From NCBI RefSeq assembly GCF_003254465.1, contig NZ_QDFI01000006.1:36735-100734 (forward strand): a DNA stretch of 64,000 nt. The letters run 5' to 3'. Source of the stretch: Meridianimarinicoccus zhengii. Lineage in GTDB: Bacteria > Pseudomonadota > Alphaproteobacteria > Rhodobacterales > Rhodobacteraceae. This document shows positions 17,283 through 25,987 of the stretch, piece by piece. The notes under the pieces were generated by a model that was not told where the DNA came from, searched no databases, and saw only the letters and a list, made by a program, of their open reading frames with translations. Position 1 is the first letter of the stretch; each line of letters begins with the position of its first letter. A program made the translations under genes and the position numbers.

Positions 17283-17573
17283 TTACCAGCGCTTTGTCTT
17301 GCAGTTGTGGGTGTGGACGTGGCCGCCCTTGGGCACATCGGCGGTGATCTTGCCGATATCCTCGCCATACTTGATGGCGGTGTCGCCCGCCTTCAGGTCG
17401 GTCAGCGCGATCTTGTGGCCGATGGGCACGTCGGCGCCCGCGGTCAGACGGAAGGTCGAATTGTCATGGGTGATGCAGCACAGCATGTCGGTGCCGGCGG
17501 TCAGCCCCTCGACCACCACCACGCCGACATTGTCGGCCTTTTCGTGCACCAGAAGATGCGGAGCGTTGGACAT
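17283..17573 (-). CDS. suyA: (2R)-sulfolactate sulfo-lyase, small subunit (SAF domain)
   Basis: This 96-residue SAF-domain protein ([22 protein letters not shown], then [13 protein letters not shown] [15 protein letters not shown]) corresponds to the N-terminal part of UxaA-type lyases. The C-terminal GGHVHTHN is the family's usual His-containing end. It forms the SuyAB complex with the large subunit encoded 13 bp downstream. The product, sulfite, would be handled by the exporter gene further down the operon. Confidence 0.9.
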   Translation of the reverse strand: MSNAPHLLVHEKADNVGVVVVEGLTAGTDMLCCITHDNSTFRLTAGADVPIGHKIALTDLKAGDTAIKYGEDIGKITADVPKGGHVHTHNCKTKRW

Positions 17574-17591
17574 TGGTCTTCCTCTTGTTTG

Positions 17592-18575
17592 TCAGGGTTT
17601 CAGGATGAGTTTGGGGACGGCGATCACGCCCGCGCGCATGTCTGCGAACGCGGCGGCGCCGTCCGCAAGGGGGCGCGTGTCGAACCAGTCAAGGGCCCCG
17701 AGCCGCCCGGCGAACATGGCTGCGGCGGCGTCGCGGAAATCCTGCGCGGTATAGGTATAGGTGCCGACGAAGGCGATTTCCTGCAAGGTGAGCCGCCGGA
17801 TATCGAGGCCCCCGGACCCGCCGCCGAGCCCCACATGCAGGATCACCCCACCGGGCCGTGCGCGGGCGCAGGCAGTCGTGCGGGTGGCGTCATAGCCCAC
17901 CGCGTCGATCACGAGGTCGAATGACGCATCCCCCAGCGCGTCCGGGGCGATGACCCGGTATCCGGCGCTCTCGCCGAGGTAGTCGCGGCGCAGGGCGTTC
18001 GGTTCCATCAGCGTGACATCTGTGACGCCCTGCGCGATCAGGCTAAGTGCCGCGGCGACCCCGATGGCCCCGCCGCCGATCACGAGTCCCGCGCGGCGCC
18101 GCGTGTCGGCCAGCATGTCCAGCCCCAGCCGCACGGCATGCCAGCTGACCGCGATGGGTTCGGCAAGCGCTGCGGCCTCCAGCGCGAAGCCTTCGGGCAC
18201 GGGGACGAGGTTGCGTTCCGGCATGGCGACGTATTGCGCAAAGGCGCCTTCGCGCGGCGGCATGGAAATGATCTGGCGCGTGGCGCACAGGTTGTCGCGC
18301 CCGGACAGGCACGCCGGGCAGGTGCCGCAGGTCACCAGCGGGTTGATCGTGACGCGTTCGCCGTCACGCGGTCCGCCGATGATGGTGCCCGCGCCTTCGT
18401 GCCCGAGGATCAGCGGCGCGGGGCGGCGGTCGTCATGGCCGAGGAAGGCATGCATGTCGGACCCGCAGATCCCGACGCTGTCGATGCGGATCAGCTGTTC
18501 GCCCGGTGCGGGGGCCGGGTCGGGCATGTCGCGGTAATCGAGCGCCGCGGGCGCGGTGTAGACAAGCGCCTTCAT
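17592..18575 (-). CDS. Zinc-type alcohol dehydrogenase, DHPS 2-dehydrogenase candidate (HpsO/HpsP role)
   Basis: The 327-residue MDR-family dehydrogenase has catalytic-zinc residues in GICGSDMH and GHEGAG, a structural-zinc Cys cluster (CGTCPACLSGRDNLC) and a Rossmann motif VIGGGAIGVAAAL. In DHPS operons, HpsO and HpsP interconvert the enantiomers of 2,3-dihydroxypropane-1-sulfonate through a C2 ketone. This gene and the SDR upstream are the two candidates, but which corresponds to which name is not settled here. The start at 18575 overlaps the SDR stop (ATGA). Confidence 0.78.
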   Translation of the reverse strand: MKALVYTAPAALDYRDMPDPAPAPGEQLIRIDSVGICGSDMHAFLGHDDRRPAPLILGHEGAGTIIGGPRDGERVTINPLVTCGTCPACLSGRDNLCATRQIISMPPREGAFAQYVAMPERNLVPVPEGFALEAAALAEPIAVSWHAVRLGLDMLADTRRRAGLVIGGGAIGVAAALSLIAQGVTDVTLMEPNALRRDYLGESAGYRVIAPDALGDASFDLVIDAVGYDATRTTACARARPGGVILHVGLGGGSGGLDIRRLTLQEIAFVGTYTYTAQDFRDAAAAMFAGRLGALDWFDTRPLADGAAAFADMRAGVIAVPKLILKP

Positions 18576-19327
18576 GTCGCGGTGAACCCCCCGTCGACCA
18601 TCAGGATCTGCCCTGTGACATAAGCCGACAGGTCTGAACAGAGGAACAGCAGCGGCCCATCGAGATCCGCCGGCTCCCCGTTGCGTCCGATGCAGGTCTG
18701 GGCGGCATTGCGCGCGGCGCGGTTGGGGTCGGCGAACACGGCTTCGGTCAGTTCCGTGCGGAAGAACCCCGGCCCGATAGCGTTCGCGTTGATGCCGTCG
18801 CGGGACCATGCCTGTGCCATCGCGCGGGTCATCTGCGCCACGCCGCCCTTGGACGCGCCGTAGGCCAGTCCGCCGGGAAAGGCCCGGTAGCTTTGCAGCG
18901 AGGCGAAATTCACGATCCGCCCCCAGCCGCGCGCCCGCATCGCAGGCACCAGCGCCTGGCTGAGGAAGAACGGCACCGACAGGTTGAGGGTGAGGGTGGT
19001 GTCCCAGCCTTCGGGCGTGATCTCGTCCGCCGGTTCGCGGGTGTTGACGCCCGCAGCATGCACGACGATGTCGGGCGCCCCAAACGGTTTCGCCGCGGCG
19101 GCGGCGCAGTCGGACAGCCGGTCGCGGTCGGTCAGATCGAAGGGCAGGGGGGCAATGGCCCCGTCCGCCCCGGCCGCCAGATCGTCCAGCGCCGCGGCCC
19201 GCCGCGCGATGGCCACGACCTGCGCACCGGCTGCCGCCAGCAGCTCGGCCGACCGGCGCCCGAGGCCGGAACTGGCCCCGGTGACGCAGGCCACGTGGCC
19301 TGACAGATCGATGCCGTGGGTGGCCAT
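18572..19327 (-). CDS. Short-chain dehydrogenase, DHPS 2-dehydrogenase candidate (HpsO/HpsP role)
   Basis: This 251-residue classical SDR has the cofactor motif TGASSGLG (~16-23), NFASL with the catalytic Ser region, YGASK (Tyr and Lys of the active site) and a C-terminal YVTGQILMVDGGF. Its position between hpsN and the zinc-type dehydrogenase, sharing stop/start overlap with the latter, indicates a role in DHPS chirality inversion. It starts 3 bp after the hpsN stop. Confidence 0.8.
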   Translation of the reverse strand: MATHGIDLSGHVACVTGASSGLGRRSAELLAAAGAQVVAIARRAAALDDLAAGADGAIAPLPFDLTDRDRLSDCAAAAAKPFGAPDIVVHAAGVNTREPADEITPEGWDTTLTLNLSVPFFLSQALVPAMRARGWGRIVNFASLQSYRAFPGGLAYGASKGGVAQMTRAMAQAWSRDGINANAIGPGFFRTELTEAVFADPNRAARNAAQTCIGRNGEPADLDGPLLFLCSDLSAYVTGQILMVDGGFTAT

Positions 19328-19330
19328 GGA

Positions 19331-20638
19331 TCAGGCCTCGGCGCTCAGGTCGAAGTTTTCGCCGGGGAAGTACTTGGCCAGCCGCACATCTGCGGCGCGG
19401 GCGTGGCCCTCCATCCCCTCCAGCCGGGAAATGCGCGCGGTGGCGATGGCGACGGGCTTGGACCCTTCGCGCGTGGCCCGCTGCCATGTCACGATCTTCA
19501 TGTACTTGTGCACGCTGAGGCCCCCGGTGTAGTTCGCCGCGCCCGAGGTCGGCAGGACGTGGTTGGTGCCCGCGGCCTTGTCGCCATAGCTGACGGTCGT
19601 TTCCTCGCCCAGGAACAGCGAGCCGTAGCAGGTGAGGCGGCTCAGCCACCAGTCGAGATCGGCGGCCTGCACGGTCAGGTGTTCGGGCGCGTAGTCGTCC
19701 GAGGTGGCGGCCATTTCCTCCCGGTCGGCGCAGACGATCACCTCGGCATAGTCGCGCCAGGCGGCGGTGGCGTTCTCGCGGTTCAGGTCGGGCAGGTCGG
19801 CGATGTAGTCGGGCACCAGTTCCATCACCCGTTCGGCCAGCGCGCGGTCGTCCGTCACCAGCCAGACGGGGGAGTTGTAGCCGTGCTCGGCCTGGCTCAC
19901 GAGATCGGTGGCCACGATATGCGCGTCCGCCGTGCCGTCCGCCAGCACGAGACTGTCGGTCGGCCCCGCGATCATGTCGATGCCGACGCGCCCGAACAGC
20001 ATCCGCTTGGCCTCGGCCACGAACTGGTTGCCGGGACCGACGAGGATCTTCGCTTTGGGCAGTCCGAACAGGCCGAAGGTCATCGCGGCGACGCCCTGAA
20101 CCCCGCCCATCGCCATGATCGTGTCGGCCCCGCTGACATGGGCGGCATAGACGATGGCCGGGTGGATGCCCACGCCCGGACGCGGCGGCGAGCAGGCGGT
20201 GATGTGCTTGCAGCCCGCCACCTTGGCGGTCGTCACGGTCATGATCGCGCTGGCGATGTGGCTGTAGCGCCCGCCGGGCACGTAGCAGCCCGCCGCGTCC
20301 ACCGGTACGGCCTTCTGGCCCGCGATCAGGCCCGGCACGACCTCCAGCTCGAAATCCTGCACCGTGTCGCGCTGCGCCTGGGCGAAACGCTGCACGTTGT
20401 TCTGGGCGAAGCGGATGTCGTCCTTCAGCTTTTGCGGGACCAGCGCGCAAGCGGCCTCGATGGCGTCCGGCGTCAGGATGATGTCGCCGTCGTACTTGTC
20501 GAACTTCGCCGCGTATTCCAGCGCCTTGGCATCGCCGCCCGCTTCGATGTCGTCGAGAATGCCCCGCACGATGTCCCGCGTCTGCGATGCATCCGATTTC
20601 GAGGTCAGCGTGGCTTTCTTGAGGTATTCGCGCGCCAT
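19331..20638 (-). CDS. hpsN: Sulfopropanediol 3-dehydrogenase (HisD-like)
   Basis: The 435-residue protein of the histidinol-dehydrogenase family keeps metal and catalytic motifs: GGRYSHIAS, GPGNQFVAEAKR, LVSQAEHG (Gln/His ligands), APEHLTV (Glu/His bases) and EGMEGHARA. HpsN oxidises (R)-DHPS in two NAD-dependent steps to (R)-sulfolactate, as HisD does for histidinol to histidine. The neighbours are suyAB, a TRAP transporter and two alcohol dehydrogenases, not his genes. That decides the assignment. Confidence 0.88.
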   Translation of the reverse strand: MAREYLKKATLTSKSDASQTRDIVRGILDDIEAGGDAKALEYAAKFDKYDGDIILTPDAIEAACALVPQKLKDDIRFAQNNVQRFAQAQRDTVQDFELEVVPGLIAGQKAVPVDAAGCYVPGGRYSHIASAIMTVTTAKVAGCKHITACSPPRPGVGIHPAIVYAAHVSGADTIMAMGGVQGVAAMTFGLFGLPKAKILVGPGNQFVAEAKRMLFGRVGIDMIAGPTDSLVLADGTADAHIVATDLVSQAEHGYNSPVWLVTDDRALAERVMELVPDYIADLPDLNRENATAAWRDYAEVIVCADREEMAATSDDYAPEHLTVQAADLDWWLSRLTCYGSLFLGEETTVSYGDKAAGTNHVLPTSGAANYTGGLSVHKYMKIVTWQRATREGSKPVAIATARISRLEGMEGHARAADVRLAKYFPGENFDLSAEA

Positions 20639-20652
20639 GGGTAGCCCTGTCG

Positions 20653-21981
20653 TTATCTGAAGATTTCGGGAAGGAGGCTGGTCGAGATCGCCGGAACAAA
20701 GGCGATCAGCAATGTCACGATCAGCATGAAGATCACGAAGGGCACCGCCCAGACGGCGATCTTCAGAATGGATTCACCCGTGATGCCGGAGACCACGAAG
20801 AGGTTCAGGCCCAGCGGCGGCGTGATGAAACCAACGCCGAGTGCCGTGATCATCATCACGCAGAACTGGATTTCGTTCATGCCGATATCGTCCGCGAGCG
20901 GCTTCAGGATCGGCGCGAGGATCACGATGTTCGGCGTCGTCTCCATCACGCAACCCGCCGCGATCAGAATGCCGACCATCATCAGGATCAGCACCCACGG
21001 CTCGTCGCTGATGCCGGTCGCCACGGCGACGAAGCCCTGCGGCACGCCGATGATCGCCAGTGCCTCGGCCAGCGGGACCGAAAAGGCGATGATCGGCAGG
21101 ATCACCCCGTTCACCTTGGCCGAACTGACGAACATAGCCGGGAAATCCGACAGTTTCAGCGTGCCGAGGATGAAACCCATGATGATCGTGACCACGACGG
21201 CGGTGGCCCCGGCCTCGGTCGGGGTAAGCCGGCCCGAGAAGATGCCGTAGAAGATCACGCCGGGCACGATGAACGCGTACCAGCCGGATTTCAGCGATTT
21301 CCAGAGCCGGGCGAAATACTCGCCCATGGCGATGTTGCCGCCGCCTTCCCAGCCATAGAGCCGGTTCATGATGATGTTGGTGGCGAGGATCGACACGAGG
21401 ATCGCGAGACCGGGGATCACGGCGGCAAGGAACAGCGTGGATGCCGAAATGCCCAGCACGAGACCGATGATGATATAAGCGATGGAGGGCGGGATCAGGA
21501 TGCCGGTACAGGCCCCCGCCGCGACCAGCGCGCAGGCATAGGGGCGCGGGTAGCCGGATTCCACCAGCCGGTCGATGGTCATGCGCCCCACAGCCGCCGC
21601 CCCCGCCGCGTCGGAGCCCGAGATCGCGGCGAACATCCCGCAGACAAGCACCGTGGCCGACCCGAAGCCGCCCTTGGCGAACTTGGTCAGCGCCTCGGCC
21701 ACGTCGAGAAATTTTCGCGACAGCCCCGTTCGCACCAGCGCGTCGCCGGTGAGGATGAAGAGCGGCACCGCGGTCAGCGCGAAGGCGTCGATCCCGCTGA
21801 AGAGCCGTTCGCCCACGAGGCTGAGCGGCAGGGCACCCGACCAGACCAGCATCAGGATCGAGGACGCCCCGATCGCCGCCCAGACAGGCACCGCGAGTGC
21901 TATCAGCACCACGAACATGATGACCGGGCCGTAGAAGTCCCATCCAAGGATGACTTCCTGTTCGACTTGGTTCCAGAGCAT
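20653..21981 (-). CDS. TRAP transporter large permease (DctM/HpsM-like)
   Basis: This 442-residue membrane protein has the usual ~12 hydrophobic segments of TRAP DctM subunits, with typical stretches such as FGSATVLVCGMFAAISGSDAAG and ITALGVGFITPPLGLNLFVV. It carries the cation-coupled transport pathway. An ATG at 21981 preceded by GAGGGG is chosen. The frame extends further upstream but would overlap the small permease gene. The likely substrate from context is DHPS. Confidence 0.92.
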   Translation of the reverse strand: MLWNQVEQEVILGWDFYGPVIMFVVLIALAVPVWAAIGASSILMLVWSGALPLSLVGERLFSGIDAFALTAVPLFILTGDALVRTGLSRKFLDVAEALTKFAKGGFGSATVLVCGMFAAISGSDAAGAAAVGRMTIDRLVESGYPRPYACALVAAGACTGILIPPSIAYIIIGLVLGISASTLFLAAVIPGLAILVSILATNIIMNRLYGWEGGGNIAMGEYFARLWKSLKSGWYAFIVPGVIFYGIFSGRLTPTEAGATAVVVTIIMGFILGTLKLSDFPAMFVSSAKVNGVILPIIAFSVPLAEALAIIGVPQGFVAVATGISDEPWVLILMMVGILIAAGCVMETTPNIVILAPILKPLADDIGMNEIQFCVMMITALGVGFITPPLGLNLFVVSGITGESILKIAVWAVPFVIFMLIVTLLIAFVPAISTSLLPEIFR

Positions 21982-21991
21982 GACGATCCCC

Positions 21992-22507
21992 TCAGTCGAA
22001 CAGCTTGTCGCCTTCGTAAACGGGTCGGCCGTTCCGAAGGTCGTTGATGTCACGCAGGAATGACTGGACGAGCCGGAACACCACCAGCGCGAAGCCGATG
22101 GGCACGGCGGACAGGAACCAGACCTGGCTGACCCGCAACCCGTGGGTCACCGAACCGAACTTGGCCGAGACCATCACCGTTTCGAAAGACCAATAAAGCG
22201 CGATGACCGCCACGACGAACATCACGAGATCGCCGAAGATGTAGAGAGCCGCCTTCACGCGCGGTCCGACGTAGTTCATGATCACGTCGATGCGGATATG
22301 GCCCCGTTCGCGCACGGCCGCGGCGGCCCCGATCCAGGCAAGATAGATGAAGGCGTAGCGCACGATTTCCTCGCCCCAGATGGAGGAGTAGGAAAAGATC
22401 TCGCGCCGCAGCACCTCGATGAACATCGTGGCGACCAGCATCGTGTAGAACACGAGCAGCGCCCATCGTTCCGCGTTCCGGTTCAAGTGGTGCAACAGGT
22501 TTCGCAT
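21992..22507 (-). CDS. TRAP transporter small permease (DctQ/HpsL-like)
   Basis: The 171-residue protein has four predicted transmembrane helices and the DctQ signature region (EEIVRYAFIYLAWIGAAAAVRERGHIRIDVI). It pairs with the large permease encoded 10 bp downstream. The gap to the binding-protein gene upstream is 124 bp and holds short GC-rich hairpins (for example CGGGGC 22576-22581 with GCCCCG 22595-22600). Such hairpins often lower expression of membrane subunits relative to the binding protein. Confidence 0.92.
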   Translation of the reverse strand: MRNLLHHLNRNAERWALLVFYTMLVATMFIEVLRREIFSYSSIWGEEIVRYAFIYLAWIGAAAAVRERGHIRIDVIMNYVGPRVKAALYIFGDLVMFVVAVIALYWSFETVMVSAKFGSVTHGLRVSQVWFLSAVPIGFALVVFRLVQSFLRDINDLRNGRPVYEGDKLFD

Positions 22508-22631
22508 GCACGTCTCCCGCCGGCTGCCGCTGGATGCGCCGCCGCCATGTTGGTGATACCGATTGGCTGTTGGGTCGGGGCAGCCCGAAGGACCGCCCCG
22601 CGCCGTCGATCAGGCCCTGTTCAGGCCCCGA

Positions 22632-23777
22632 TCACGCGTCGTGGACGTAAAAGCGGCCTCGTGTTCCGGCGGCTTCTTCAAGCCGGGCGAAGGTTTCCAT
22701 CGACCCGGCCAGCTCGACCTTGAATTCGTCCCATTCGGACCGCTGGTAGCCGCCCGTGTCCTTCCATTCGGCCAGCTGGTCGTCGGTCAGCGTGTGGAAC
22801 TGCACGCCCGCCTTCACCAGTTCCGCCATCGCGTAGGTGCGTGCAGAGGCGACCTTGGCGAGGTTCTGGTGCTGGGTCATCTCGCCGGCGAACTCGATGC
22901 CTTCCTGCACGTCGGCGGGCAGACCGTTGAACCATTCGAGATTCATCGAATAGACCTGACTGTCCGGCACCGCCTGGGTGAAGGTGACATGGCTCAGGAT
23001 ATCCGCGAAGCCGAAGACGTAGAGCGCGCCGACGGACGGGTCGAGCGCGTCGGCCACGCCCTGCTTGATCGCCGAGGGGGTTTCGCCCCAGGCCACCGGC
23101 GTCGGGTTCGCGCCGACCATGCGATAATACTGCTGCAGCATCGCCGAGCCCGGCACCCGGAACTTGACGCCGCGCATGTCGGCCGGCGTGATGACCGCGT
23201 CACCGCCCTGGCGCACGGCCACGACCCGCGGGTCGATGTTGACGTAGAACAGCGCCTTGAAGCCCGCGGCCTCGATCTTCGGGTGCACCTCGGATTTCCA
23301 GGCGTCGGAGGTCACGAGATTGGTGAAGCGCTGGTTCGACCCGCAGAAATACGGCAGGTTGATGAGGTCGGCGGCGCTGGCGAAGGGCGCGAAATTGGCC
23401 AGCGAGTGCTGCGCGCACTGGATCGTGCCGCCCTGCACCGCCTGCACGAGCGCACCGCCCGCGCCAAGCTGCCCGCCCGGCGCCAGCTTGACATAGACCT
23501 TGCCGTTCGTCGCGTTCTGGATGTTTTCCTTCAGGTCGAGCTGCATGATCGGGTAGCTGCGCGTCGCGCCCAGGACATAGGCCGTGGCGATGGTCATCGT
23601 GTGTTCGGCGGCTTCTTCCCGCTCGCGCTCTTCCCGCGCGCTTTGGGCTGCGGCCTCGGACGACCACAGTGTGCCCGCGGCGCCCGCGACAAGTGCCGCG
23701 GTGAAGCTGCCGCTGCCGGCCAGCTTGAGAAAGTTGCGGCGCTCGGCCGATTTCAGATCCCTGGTGTCTTTCGTCAC
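22632..23777 (-). CDS. TRAP transporter substrate-binding protein (DctP/HpsK-like), Tat-exported
   Basis: The 381-residue protein has a twin-arginine signal (ERRNFLK, Arg13-Arg14, hydrophobic core to ~Ala44) and a DctP-family body: AYVLGATRSYPIMQ, GKVYVKLAPGGQLG, the organic-acid-binding Arg region GVKFRVPGSAML and WGETPSAIKQGVADALD. It binds the substrate in the periplasm for the DctQM pair. Context with hpsN and suyAB points to DHPS or sulfolactate. It lies downstream of a small membrane-protein gene. Confidence 0.92.
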   Translation of the reverse strand: MTKDTRDLKSAERRNFLKLAGSGSFTAALVAGAAGTLWSSEAAAQSAREEREREEAAEHTMTIATAYVLGATRSYPIMQLDLKENIQNATNGKVYVKLAPGGQLGAGGALVQAVQGGTIQCAQHSLANFAPFASAADLINLPYFCGSNQRFTNLVTSDAWKSEVHPKIEAAGFKALFYVNIDPRVVAVRQGGDAVITPADMRGVKFRVPGSAMLQQYYRMVGANPTPVAWGETPSAIKQGVADALDPSVGALYVFGFADILSHVTFTQAVPDSQVYSMNLEWFNGLPADVQEGIEFAGEMTQHQNLAKVASARTYAMAELVKAGVQFHTLTDDQLAEWKDTGGYQRSEWDEFKVELAGSMETFARLEEAAGTRGRFYVHDA

Positions 23778-23810
23778 GGTCGTTATCCTCCCTGATTTGG
23801 ACCGGTCTGC

Positions 23811-23990
23811 TTAGTCGTCTTTGTTTTCGGCTGCCTCGCGCATGAGAATGGCGGCGACGAAGGCCACGGAGGCGCCCAGCAGAAGCAGCATCTCGCCGAC
23901 ATCGCCGACGGGGGCCTGCGGGGTGAACGCGCCGAGCACGACATTGGCGACGAATGCCAGCATGAACAGGCCGGATATTATGAGTGCCAT
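23811..23990 (-). CDS. Small two-helix membrane protein, first gene of the sulfonate operon
   Basis: This is a 59-residue ORF with RBS GGGGGGAT before the ATG at 23990. It has two hydrophobic segments (LIISGLFMLAFVANVVLGAF and EMLLLLGASVAFVAAILM) separated by PQAPVGDVG, and an acidic C-terminus. It lies directly downstream of the LacI operators and 33 bp before the TRAP binding-protein gene. I do not recognise the family. It could be an accessory TRAP component, but that rests only on gene position. Confidence 0.7.
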   Translation of the reverse strand: MALIISGLFMLAFVANVVLGAFTPQAPVGDVGEMLLLLGASVAFVAAILMREAAENKDD

Positions 23991-24030
23991 GTATCCCCCC
24001 ACGCGTCGGACCTTTAGTCTCTGACTCACG

Positions 24031-24066
24031 TGTAAACGCTTGCACGAAGTCATGCAAGCGCTTTCA
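24031..24066. promoter_or_regulatory. Two LacI-family operators in the divergent promoter region
   Basis: TGTAAACGCTTGCA (24031-24044) and TGCAAGCGCTTTCA (24053-24066) both match the LacI/GalR consensus TGNAANCGNTTNCA exactly. Their centres are 22 bp apart, about two helical turns. On the minus strand a TTGCAT-17-TACACG promoter-like pair overlaps both. The sites lie between the sulfonate operon and a LacI-family gene, so the regulator probably controls the operon and itself. Confidence 0.85.
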
Positions 24067-24123
24067 TGGCGCTTCCGCCCGTGCGTCCCCGCTGCTACAG
24101 TGCATCATGACAGGGGCCATGAC

Positions 24124-25197
24124 ATGAACGACGCCACCGGAAACCTGCCTGCGGACATGTCGCGGACGCGGGCGCCGACGCTTGCCGATGTCGCACGCAT
24201 CGCGGGCGTGTCCACCGCCACCGTGTCGCGCTGTCTCAACGATCCGGCACGCGTGGTCGGTCCGACGCGGGACCGCGTGATGGCCGCGGTCGAGGCGCTG
24301 GGATACGCACCGAATTTCAGCGCCCGTGCGTTGGCCGTGCGCAGCACCAGCACCCTGGGCGTCGTGATCCCGACCATGGACAACGCCATCTTCGCCCGTG
24401 GCGTGCAGGCGTTCCAGGAAGAACTGGGCCGCAACGGCAAGACGCTGCTGATCGCGTCGTCGGGATACCGCGAGGATCTGGAAGCGGCGCAGATCCGAAC
24501 GCTGGTCGCGCGCGGGGCGGATGCGCTCTTGCTGATCGGTCTGCACCGGGGCCCGGAGATCCACGAGTTCCTGCGCCGCCGCGGGGTGCCGACGGTGGCG
24601 GCATGGTGTTATGCGCCCGATGCGCCGCTGCCCTGCATCGGGTTCGACAACGTCGCCGCAATGGCCGAACTGGCGCGGCGCGTGCTGCACAATGGGCACC
24701 GGCGGATCGGCATGATCTCGGCCCCGACGGCGGCCAACGACCGGGCACGCGGCAGGGTTGCCGGGGTGCGTCTGGCCATGAAAGAGGCCGGTCTGCCCGA
24801 CGACACGCTGACCCTTGTCGAGACCGAGTACGGGCTGGATACCGGCCGTGCCGCCTTGCACGACATCCTTGCCCGCGCGCCGCAGACGACCGCCGTGCTG
24901 TGCGGCAACGACGTGCTGGCCGTGGGTGCGCTGCGCGGCGCGCGGGAGGCCGGATTGCGGGTGCCCGACGACATCTCGATCACCGGGTTCGACGACATCG
25001 ACATTGCGACCCTGGCGGAGCCGGGCCTGACCACGGTGCATGTCCCGCACCGAGAAATGGGTCGCCGCGCCGCGCAGGCGCTGGTGGCGGCAATCGAAAG
25101 CGGCACGCCGCCGGCCAGCGTGCGGCTTGCCACCGATATCCGCGAACGCGGCAGTCTTGGCGCGGCGGCCGCTGTCGCGGGTTCCCCGCGCGGCTGA
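24124..25197 (+). CDS. LacI-family transcriptional regulator of the DHPS operon
   Basis: The 357-residue protein has an N-terminal LacI HTH (LADVARIAGVSTATVSRCLND, ~21-41) with the hinge helix, then a periplasmic-binding-protein-like effector domain. The effector domain has the typical GFDNVAAMAEL, CGNDVLAVGALRGAREAGLRVPDDISITGFDDIDIA. The ATG at 24124 follows AGGGG. It is divergent from the sulfonate operon with two consensus operators between. The effector may be DHPS or a pathway intermediate (inference). Confidence 0.92.
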   Translation: MNDATGNLPADMSRTRAPTLADVARIAGVSTATVSRCLNDPARVVGPTRDRVMAAVEALGYAPNFSARALAVRSTSTLGVVIPTMDNAIFARGVQAFQEELGRNGKTLLIASSGYREDLEAAQIRTLVARGADALLLIGLHRGPEIHEFLRRRGVPTVAAWCYAPDAPLPCIGFDNVAAMAELARRVLHNGHRRIGMISAPTAANDRARGRVAGVRLAMKEAGLPDDTLTLVETEYGLDTGRAALHDILARAPQTTAVLCGNDVLAVGALRGAREAGLRVPDDISITGFDDIDIATLAEPGLTTVHVPHREMGRRAAQALVAAIESGTPPASVRLATDIRERGSLGAAAAVAGSPRG

Positions 25198-25301
25198 ACC
25201 CGTGTACATGCGGCGGGTGTGCAAATGCCCTTTCAGCCCGGCGCGTCACGGTGCAGAAAGACAGGGACCGCGAACGCCGTACCGCATGCCGAGGACCCAC
25301 C

Positions 25302-25955
25302 ATGGACAACGACCGCCCCAAGGCCGCGCCCCCCGAAGGGCTGAGCCAGGATCCACACGCGGTCCGCGACGCGCGGGAGCGGAACCTGGAGGTTGCCATC
25401 GGTCGGCAGGTGCGCGCGCTGCGAACCCGGCGGCGCATGACCGGGGCCGACCTGGCCGGTCTGGCCGGTCTGTCCGTCGGCATGCTGTCGAAGATAGAGA
25501 ACGGCGCGATCTCACCCTCTCTCGGTACGATCTCGACGCTGGCCAACGCCTTGCAGGTACCGCTGGTGCAACTGTTCGACGGCTACGCCGAAACGCGCGG
25601 CTGCATGCATGTGAAATCCGGCGCGGGTGTCGAAATCGCGCGGGCGGGCACGCGGGCGGGGCACCAGTATCACCTGCTCGGCCATATCGGGTCGAACAAT
25701 TCCGGCGTGGTGGTGGAACCCTATCTGATCGTGCTCGACAGCGAGAGCGACCGGTTTCCGACCTTCCAGCACGAGGGAATCGAGATGCTCTACATGCTCG
25801 ACGGCGTGATGGGCTATCGCCACGGCGAGCAGCTTTTCACGATGGAGCCGGGCGACACGCTTCTGTTCGACGCCGATGCGCCCCATGGCCCCGAGGTGCT
25901 GCGGAAATTCCCGATCCGCTACCTGTCCGTGATCACCTATCCGCAGGCGCGTTGA
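25302..25955 (+). CDS. XRE-family regulator with C-terminal cupin domain
   Basis: The 217-residue protein has an HTH_3 domain (~30-85: IGRQVRALRTRRRMTGADLAGLAGLSVGMLSKIENGAISPSLGT region). A cupin domain follows (~110-215, HEGIEMLYMLDGVMGYRHG, then EPGDTLLFDADAPHGPE). Such regulators sense small ligands through the cupin and often control amine, amino-acid or sugar-acid catabolism. RBS GAGGAC lies upstream. It follows the LacI gene by 104 bp; its target is not evident from neighbours. Confidence 0.88.
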   Translation: MDNDRPKAAPPEGLSQDPHAVRDARERNLEVAIGRQVRALRTRRRMTGADLAGLAGLSVGMLSKIENGAISPSLGTISTLANALQVPLVQLFDGYAETRGCMHVKSGAGVEIARAGTRAGHQYHLLGHIGSNNSGVVVEPYLIVLDSESDRFPTFQHEGIEMLYMLDGVMGYRHGEQLFTMEPGDTLLFDADAPHGPEVLRKFPIRYLSVITYPQAR

Positions 25956-25968
25956 TGGCGTCGCGCCA

Positions 25969-25987
25969 GCCTGAACGCCATTCAGGC
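25969..25987. terminator. Small hairpin between convergent genes
   Basis: GCCTGAA-CGCCA-TTCAGGC is a 7-bp perfect stem between the XRE/cupin gene and the convergent small ORF, whose stop codon it contains. It may stop transcription from either side. No T-tract is present. Confidence 0.4.

Noticed and set aside
16088..17573. Altronate dehydratase (UxaA) subunits
   Set aside because: No hexuronate genes are nearby. The small/large pair next to an HpsN-type enzyme and a sulfite-exporter-type gene fits sulfolactate sulfo-lyase.
19331..20638. Histidinol dehydrogenase (hisD)
   Set aside because: The fold is the same, but the operon carries TRAP, suyAB and alcohol dehydrogenases and no histidine genes, so HpsN is the better call.
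17592..20699. A single 1035-residue minus-strand fusion protein
   Set aside because: Only the part below 18575 (zinc-type dehydrogenase) has protein-like sequence. The rest reads hpsN and the SDR gene in a wrong frame.
22508..22631. A separate small gene between TRAP subunits
   Set aside because: The 124-bp gap contains only GC-rich hairpin-like sequence and no start with a plausible RBS.
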